DNA of 64,000 nucleotides, taken from positions 6,386,001 to 6,450,000 of the forward strand of contig NZ_CP070326.1 in NCBI RefSeq assembly GCF_016917755.1, read 5' to 3'. The stretch comes from Streptomyces noursei (GTDB taxonomy: Bacteria; Actinomycetota; Actinomycetes; Streptomycetales; Streptomycetaceae). Position 1 is the first letter of the stretch. Each line of letters begins with the position of its first letter. Under the pieces are notes generated by a model, which saw only the letters and a list, made by a program, of their open reading frames with translations, did no database searches and was not told where the DNA came from. The translations under genes and the position numbers were made by a program. Shown one piece after another: positions 60,000-64,000 of this stretch.

Positions 60000-62276
60000 T
60001 CACGCCAGGGCGCGGAACCGCCGCAGGCGCAGGCTGTTGCCGACCACGAAGACCGAGGAGAAGGCCATCGCGGCGCCGGCGATCATGGGGTTGAGCAGGC
60101 CCGCCGCGGCCAGCGGAAGTGCGGCGACGTTGTAGCCGAACGCCCAGAAGAGGTTGGCGCGGATGGTGCCGAGGGTGGCCCGGGCGAGCCGGATGGCGTC
60201 CGCCGCGGCGCGCAGATCGCCGCGGACGAGGGTGAGGTCGCCGGCCTCGATGGCGGCGTCGGTGCCGGTGCCCATCGCCAGACCGAGGTCGGCGCGGGCC
60301 AGCGCCGCGGCGTCGTTGACGCCGTCGCCGACCATGGCGACCGAGCGGCCCTCGGCCTGGAGGCGCTCGACGACGGCCACCTTGTCCTCGGGCAGGACCT
60401 CGGCGATCACCTCGTCGATGCCGACCTCCGCGGCGACCGACTCGGCGACCGCCCGGTTGTCGCCGGTCAGCAGGACCGGGGTCAGGCCCAGCGCGCGCAG
60501 CCGGCGGACCGCCTCGGCGCTGGTGGGCTTGACCGCGTCGGAGACCACCAGCACGGCGCGGGCCGCGCCGTCCCAGCCGACCACGACCGCGGTGTGCCCG
60601 GCCCGCTCGGCCGCGTCCTTGGCGGCGGCCAGCGCGGGCGGCAGCTGCTGGCCGCGGTCGTTGAGCAGTCGTTCCCGGCCGACCAGGACGGAGTGTCCCT
60701 CGACGGAGCCGCGGACGCCGAGGCCGGGGACGTTGGTGAAGCCCTCGGGTGCCGGCAGGGTGCCGGTCGGCTCGGCCTCCTGGGCGGCGGTGGCCAGGGC
60801 GCGGGCGATGGGGTGCTCGGAGGAGTGCTCCAGGGCGCCGGCCAGCCGCAGCGCCTGCGCGCGGGTCACCCCGTCGGCGAGGTGGACGCCGGTCAGGGTC
60901 ATCACGCCGGTGGTGACGGTGCCGGTCTTGTCCAGGACGACGGTGTCGACGGCGCGGGTGGTCTCCAGCACCTCCGGCCCCTTGAGCAGGATGCCGAGCT
61001 GGGCGCCGCGGCCGGTGCCGACCATCAGCGCGGTCGGCGTCGCCAGGCCCAGCGCGCACGGGCAGGCGATGATCAGCACCGCGACCGCGGCGGTGAACGC
61101 GGCGACCGCGCCGTGGCCGGTGCCGAGCCAGAAGCCGAGGGTGGCCAGGGCCAGCGCGATGACGATCGGGACGAAGACGGCGGAGATCCGGTCGGCGAGC
61201 CGCTGGGCCGCCGCCTTGCCGTTCTGGGCGTCCTCCACCAGCCTGGCCATCCGGGCGAGCTGGGTGTCCGCGCCGATCCGGGTGGCCTCGACGACCAGCC
61301 GGCCGCCCGCGTTGACGGTGGCGCCGGTGACGGTGTCGCCGGGGGCGACCTCCACGGGGACGGACTCGCCGGTGAGCATCGAGGCGTCCACGGCGGAGGA
61401 GCCCTCCGCCACCCGGCCGTCGGTGGCGATCTTCTCGCCGGGCCGGACCACGAACCGGTCGCCCACCCGCAGCTCGCCGACGGGGACCCGGACCTCCTTG
61501 CCGGCGCGGAGCACCGCGACGTCCTTGGCACCCAGTTCGAGCAGGGCCCGCAGGGCCGCGCCGGCCTTCCGCTTGGCGCGGGCCTCGAAGTACCGGCCGG
61601 CCAGGATGAAGGTGGTGACGCCGGCCGCGGCCTCCAGGTAGATGGCGCCGCTGCCGTCGGTGCGGGCGATGGTCAGCTCGAAGGGGTGGGTCATGCCGGG
61701 CATCCCGGCCGTACCGAAGAACAGCGCCCACAGCGACCAGCCGAAGGCGGCGAGGGTGCCCATGGAGATCAGGGTGTCCATGGTGGCCGCCCCGTGCCGC
61801 AGGTTGGTCCAGGCGGCCCGGTGGAACGGCCACGCCCCGTAGGCCACCACGGGGGCGGCCAGGGTCAGCGACAGCCACTGCCAGTTGGTGAACTGGAGCG
61901 CCGGGACCATCGCCATCAGGATCACCGGCACGGAGAGCGCCAGGGAGACGAGCAGCCGCTGCCGCAGCGCGGCGAGCGGGCCGTCGGCCTCCTCCGCGGC
62001 CGGGCCGCGCTCGGCGCCGTCGGCGGGCGGTTTTGGGGCGGGCGGCGCGGGGACCGCGGCGGTGTAGCCGGTCTTCTCCACGGTGGCGATCAGGTCGGCG
62101 GTGCCCACGCCGCTGTCCTCCGCGAGCGTCACCTGCGCCTTCTCGGTGGCGTAGTTGACGGTGGCGGTGACCCCGTCCATGCGGTTGAGCTTCTTCTCGA
62201 TGCGGGCCGCGCACGAGGCGCAGGTCATACCGCCGATCTCCAGCTCGACTACGGGCCCATCGATCGCGGTGGTCAT
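60000..62276 (-). CDS. copA: copper-translocating P1B-type ATPase
   Basis: CopA exports Cu(I). The product is 758 residues from ATG 62276. An N-terminal heavy-metal domain has GGMTCASCAARIEKK (C19, C22). The transmembrane core carries the CPC metal motif in IACPCALGLATPTALM, the phosphorylation site VLDKTGTVTTGVMTLTGV and GDGVNDAAALARADLGLAMG with a C-terminal helix pair. Only one N-terminal HMA domain is present. The operator-like TACCCC-GGGGTA palindrome lies about 90 bp upstream. The WYL-type gene before it reads into the start in its frameshifted form. Confidence 0.95.
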   Translation of the reverse strand: MTTAIDGPVVELEIGGMTCASCAARIEKKLNRMDGVTATVNYATEKAQVTLAEDSGVGTADLIATVEKTGYTAAVPAPPAPKPPADGAERGPAAEEADGPLAALRQRLLVSLALSVPVILMAMVPALQFTNWQWLSLTLAAPVVAYGAWPFHRAAWTNLRHGAATMDTLISMGTLAAFGWSLWALFFGTAGMPGMTHPFELTIARTDGSGAIYLEAAAGVTTFILAGRYFEARAKRKAGAALRALLELGAKDVAVLRAGKEVRVPVGELRVGDRFVVRPGEKIATDGRVAEGSSAVDASMLTGESVPVEVAPGDTVTGATVNAGGRLVVEATRIGADTQLARMARLVEDAQNGKAAAQRLADRISAVFVPIVIALALATLGFWLGTGHGAVAAFTAAVAVLIIACPCALGLATPTALMVGTGRGAQLGILLKGPEVLETTRAVDTVVLDKTGTVTTGVMTLTGVHLADGVTRAQALRLAGALEHSSEHPIARALATAAQEAEPTGTLPAPEGFTNVPGLGVRGSVEGHSVLVGRERLLNDRGQQLPPALAAAKDAAERAGHTAVVVGWDGAARAVLVVSDAVKPTSAEAVRRLRALGLTPVLLTGDNRAVAESVAAEVGIDEVIAEVLPEDKVAVVERLQAEGRSVAMVGDGVNDAAALARADLGLAMGTGTDAAIEAGDLTLVRGDLRAAADAIRLARATLGTIRANLFWAFGYNVAALPLAAAGLLNPMIAGAAMAFSSVFVVGNSLRLRRFRALA

Positions 62277-63388
62277 GACGGCTGCTCCTCCTGTTCGCGG
62301 GGCCGTGCGGCACCGGTGGCGGCCGGCGTCCCGTCCACCCTCCGCCGACCCCATCGACACTTTACCCCCCTGGGGTATTTCCGGAAGGGGATTCCGGCGT
62401 GGCTTCCGTCTCGGTGGCGCCGCCCGCCCGCGTCATCCGGCCACCCATCTCGCGCACATATCCGGCCAGCTCGGCCGGCTCGTGCACGGTGAACTCCCGG
62501 CCCAGCAGCGCCAGCCGCAGCGCCAGCCACTCCAGCGAGTCGGGTGCGCTGTGCCAGCGGCAGCTGCCCTCGTCGAGCGGCTCGACCCGGCCCGCCGCCG
62601 GGCCGCCGAGCCGGGCCGCCGAGCCGGGCCGCCACCTCCTCGGCCGGCCCGTGGACCGTCGCCACCGCCCGATAGGTCGCCGCCATGCCGCGCATCCGCT
62701 CCCGGACGTACGCCCCGGCGTCGGCGGCCGGCAGCTCGCGCGGCGCGGTCCGCGCACCGGTGGCGAACGGCTCGCTCAGCCGGTCCACCCGGAAGATCCG
62801 CCAGTCGTCGCGGTCGTTGTCGAACGCCACCAGGTACCAGCGGCGGCCCGCCGCCACCAGCCGGTGCGGCTCCACCAGGCGCCGGCTGAGGTCGCCCGCG
62901 CCGGCGCGGTAGCGGAAGCGCACCCGCTCGTGGTTGGCGATCGCCGCGGCCAGCACCGCCAGGTGCTCCGGGTCGACGGTGGGGCCGTCGCCGGCCGGCA
63001 TCGGGACGGTCGCCGTGCCCAGCGTGGCCACCCGCCGCCGCAGCCGGGCCGGCAGCACCTGCTCCAGTTTGGCCAGCGCCCGGACCGACGCCTCCTCGAT
63101 GCCCGCGATGGTGTGCCCGGCCGTCGAGCGCAGGCCCACCGCGATGGCCACCGCCTCCTCGTCGTCCAGCAGCAGCGGCGGCATGGCGGTGCCCGCGGCC
63201 AGCCGGTAGCCGCCCTCGGCGCCCATCGTGGCGTGCACCGGATAGCCCAGCTCGCGCAGCCGCTCGATGTCGCGGCGGATGGTCCGGGTGGTCACCCGCA
63301 GCCGGTCGGCGAGCTCCCGCCCCGGCCATTCGCGGGGCGTCTGGAGCAGCGACAGCAGGTTCAGCAGACGTGCCGATGTCTCACTCAT
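62273..63388 (-). CDS. WYL-domain transcriptional regulator, frameshifted by a 13-bp duplication
   Basis: As read, 371 residues from ATG 63388. Residues 1-60 are an HTH_11 winged helix (LLNLLSLLQTPREWPGRELA, LRVTTRTIRRDIERLRELGY), and 130-215 are a WYL domain (ERVRFRYRAG, VEPHRLVAAGRRWYLVAFDN). After AEEVAARLGGPA the frame becomes Arg/Gly-rich nonsense. The other frame continues as AAGRVEPLDEGSCRWHSAPD, LEWLALRLALLGREFTVHEP and ends at 62362. Removing one copy of the duplicated GGCCGCCGAGCCG (62601-62626) restores one 300-plus-residue regulator. The C-terminal WCX half is therefore lost here unless the duplication is an assembly error. It is divergent from an MFS gene. Confidence 0.8.
   Translation of the reverse strand: MSETSARLLNLLSLLQTPREWPGRELADRLRVTTRTIRRDIERLRELGYPVHATMGAEGGYRLAAGTAMPPLLLDDEEAVAIAVGLRSTAGHTIAGIEEASVRALAKLEQVLPARLRRRVATLGTATVPMPAGDGPTVDPEHLAVLAAAIANHERVRFRYRAGAGDLSRRLVEPHRLVAAGRRWYLVAFDNDRDDWRIFRVDRLSEPFATGARTAPRELPAADAGAYVRERMRGMAATYRAVATVHGPAEEVAARLGGPARRPGGGPGRAARRGQLPLAQRTRLAGVAGAAAGAAGPGVHRARAGRAGRICARDGWPDDAGGRRHRDGSHAGIPFRKYPRGVKCRWGRRRVDGTPAATGAARPREQEEQPS
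62363..62377. promoter_or_regulatory. CsoR-type copper operator upstream of copA
   Basis: TACCCC-CCT-GGGGTA is a perfect inverted repeat of the kind bound by the copper sensor CsoR. It lies about 90 bp upstream of copA and overlaps the last codons and TAA of the restored WYL frame. Confidence 0.7.
62601..62633. repeat. 13-bp tandem duplication inside the WYL regulator gene
   Basis: GGCCGCCGAGCCG occurs at 62601-62613 and again at 62614-62626, followed by a partial GGCCGCC. Thirteen bases shift the frame by +1. Deleting one copy restores the C-terminal domain. Confidence 0.85.
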
Positions 63389-63411
63389 GGGGACGATGAT
63401 GGCCGAGGGAG

Positions 63412-63430
63412 TAGGACGGGAGTTGTCCTA
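63412..63430. promoter_or_regulatory. candidate operator between WYL and MFS genes
   Basis: TAGGAC-GGGAGTT-GTCCTA is an inverted repeat with perfect 6-bp arms, located between the divergent regulator and exporter genes. It may be the WYL regulator binding site. Confidence 0.5.
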
Positions 63431-63446
63431 GACGGTGCCTAGTGTC

Positions 63447-63504
63447 GGGGACGTCCGGGGCGGTGCGCGCCGTCAGCGCAGCGCGTGCCGCCCCGGACGT
63501 CCCC
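63447..63504 (+). promoter_or_regulatory. 17-bp perfect inverted repeat in the MFS gene leader
   Basis: GGGGACGTCCGGGGCGG and CCGCCCCGGACGTCCCC pair around a 24-nt loop, ending 36 bp upstream of the MFS start. It could be a transcription attenuator, a terminator-like structure or a long operator. Confidence 0.55.
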
Positions 63505-63540
63505 CTTCCGCTCGTCCACGGCACCACCAGGAGTTCCCGC

Positions 63541-64000
63541 ATGTCCCCGTCCGATCCGACCCCCGCCGCACCGGTGGGCGACGCGCCCGCGTCCGCCGAC
63601 CGCAGACGGTGGATAGCCCTCGCCGTCGTCCTGACGGCCAGCTTCATGGATTTGGTCGACGCGACGATCGTCAACATCGCCCTGCCCAACATCCAGCAGG
63701 ACACCGGTGCAGACTTCGGCGCCCTGCAGTGGATCACCGCCGGATACGCGCTGGCCTTCGCCATCGGCCTGATCACCGGCGGCCGGCTCGGCGACATCCA
63801 CGGCCGCAAGAAGCTCTTCCTGCTCGGCATGGGCGGCTTCACCGTCGCCTCGGCACTGTGCGGCCTGGCCGCGGACCCGGCGATGCTGGTCGCCGCGCGG
63901 GTGCTCCAGGGCGCGATGGCGGCGCTGATGGTGCCGCAGGTGCTGGCGATCATCCACGTCAGCTTCCCGGCCCACGAGCGCGGCAAGGTCTTCGGGATGT
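63541..64000 (+). CDS. MFS exporter, DHA2/EmrB-QacA type (3' end cut by window)
   Basis: The visible part is 153 residues from ATG 63541, with AGGAG 7 nt upstream. A polar N-terminus (SPSDPTPAAPVGDAPASADR) precedes helix 1 (RWIALAVVLTASFMDLVDAT), and motif D1 of DHA2 exporters is VDATIVNIALPNIQQDTG. Motif A follows as GRLGDIHGRKKLFLLG. The next helices include FTVASALCGLAADPAMLVAA and RVLQGAMAALMVPQVLAII. This is the start of a 14-helix proton-drug antiporter. The substrate is unknown. It is divergent from the frameshifted WYL regulator, which presumably controls it. Confidence 0.9.
   Translation, partial: MSPSDPTPAAPVGDAPASADRRRWIALAVVLTASFMDLVDATIVNIALPNIQQDTGADFGALQWITAGYALAFAIGLITGGRLGDIHGRKKLFLLGMGGFTVASALCGLAADPAMLVAARVLQGAMAALMVPQVLAIIHVSFPAHERGKVFGM

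Noticed and set aside
55989..62313. Very long minus-strand open frames spanning several genes, including one of over 1100 codons
   Set aside because: They join real gene ends (the small 77-aa protein, the FabH-like protein) to out-of-frame shadows. Only the recognisable terminal domains were kept.
62363..62377. The TACCCC/GGGGTA palindrome as a terminator of the WYL gene
   Set aside because: The stem is only six pairs with a three-base loop and lies ahead of copA; a copper operator explains it better.

Overview
This window is high-GC, gene-dense, core chromosomal DNA of a Streptomyces. The evidence is the codon usage, GTG/TTG starts, initiator tRNA genes without encoded CCA, and a gene order that, from memory, matches the S. 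coelicolor sigR / nrdAB / dasR-dasABCD / wblE / sigH neighbourhood. No prophage, CRISPR array, insertion sequence or biosynthetic cluster was seen.

Layout. 1-8.6 kb: zincin-like metalloprotease (cut by the window edge), SDR enzyme, moaE with a duplicated 3' end, a PDZ/Lon-S16 secreted protease, a MITE-like inverted-repeat element, a PPA1309-family protein and a giant UPF0182 membrane protein. 8.6-11.5 kb: two identical initiator tRNA genes flanking a Sel1-repeat protein, then a decayed gene. 11.5-21.3 kb: catR-catA (divergent, with a palindrome in the catA promoter), a CBS protein, hisN, a TetR regulator, an SMR exporter, rsgA-aroA, an M50 protease, SRAP and a small hydrolase. 21.4-27.9 kb: the thiol-stress pair sigR-rsrA with a sigma-R type promoter and an N-terminal extension frame, a tandem HD-GYP pair (one canonical, one degenerate), a TPR protein and def. 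27.9-33.8 kb: a class A PBP with broken transpeptidase motifs, then class Ia nrdA-nrdB behind a cobalamin riboswitch and two NrdR boxes. 33.9-37.1 kb: GNAT, Uma2 and a monocarboxylate symporter with its DUF3311 partner.

37.3-44.2 kb is an aminosugar block: DasR, the DasABC importer, a GH3 enzyme (DasD) and NagB, with dre-type sites before dasA and nagB. 44.5-48.5 kb: SDR/TetR divergent pair, a PdtaS-like histidine kinase (with a dre-like site upstream) and wblE/whiB1 with a CRP-type palindrome in its leader. 48.8-52.2 kb: a lipid kinase, a small membrane protein and the ushX-sigH anti-sigma/sigma pair with a BldD-like box upstream. 52.5-64 kb: small enzymes, a CPA1 antiporter, a PLP deaminase, an AraC regulator, glsA, fabH-like, copA behind a CsoR-type operator, a WYL regulator frameshifted by a 13-bp tandem duplication, and the start of a divergent MFS exporter.

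The window is mostly regulatory and housekeeping. I found no clear new biological system. The strongest observations are regulatory (cobalamin/NrdR control, dre sites, CRP and BldD boxes, sigma-R autoregulation) and mutational (WYL frameshift, decayed gene, MITE-like element, degenerate PBP and HD domains).
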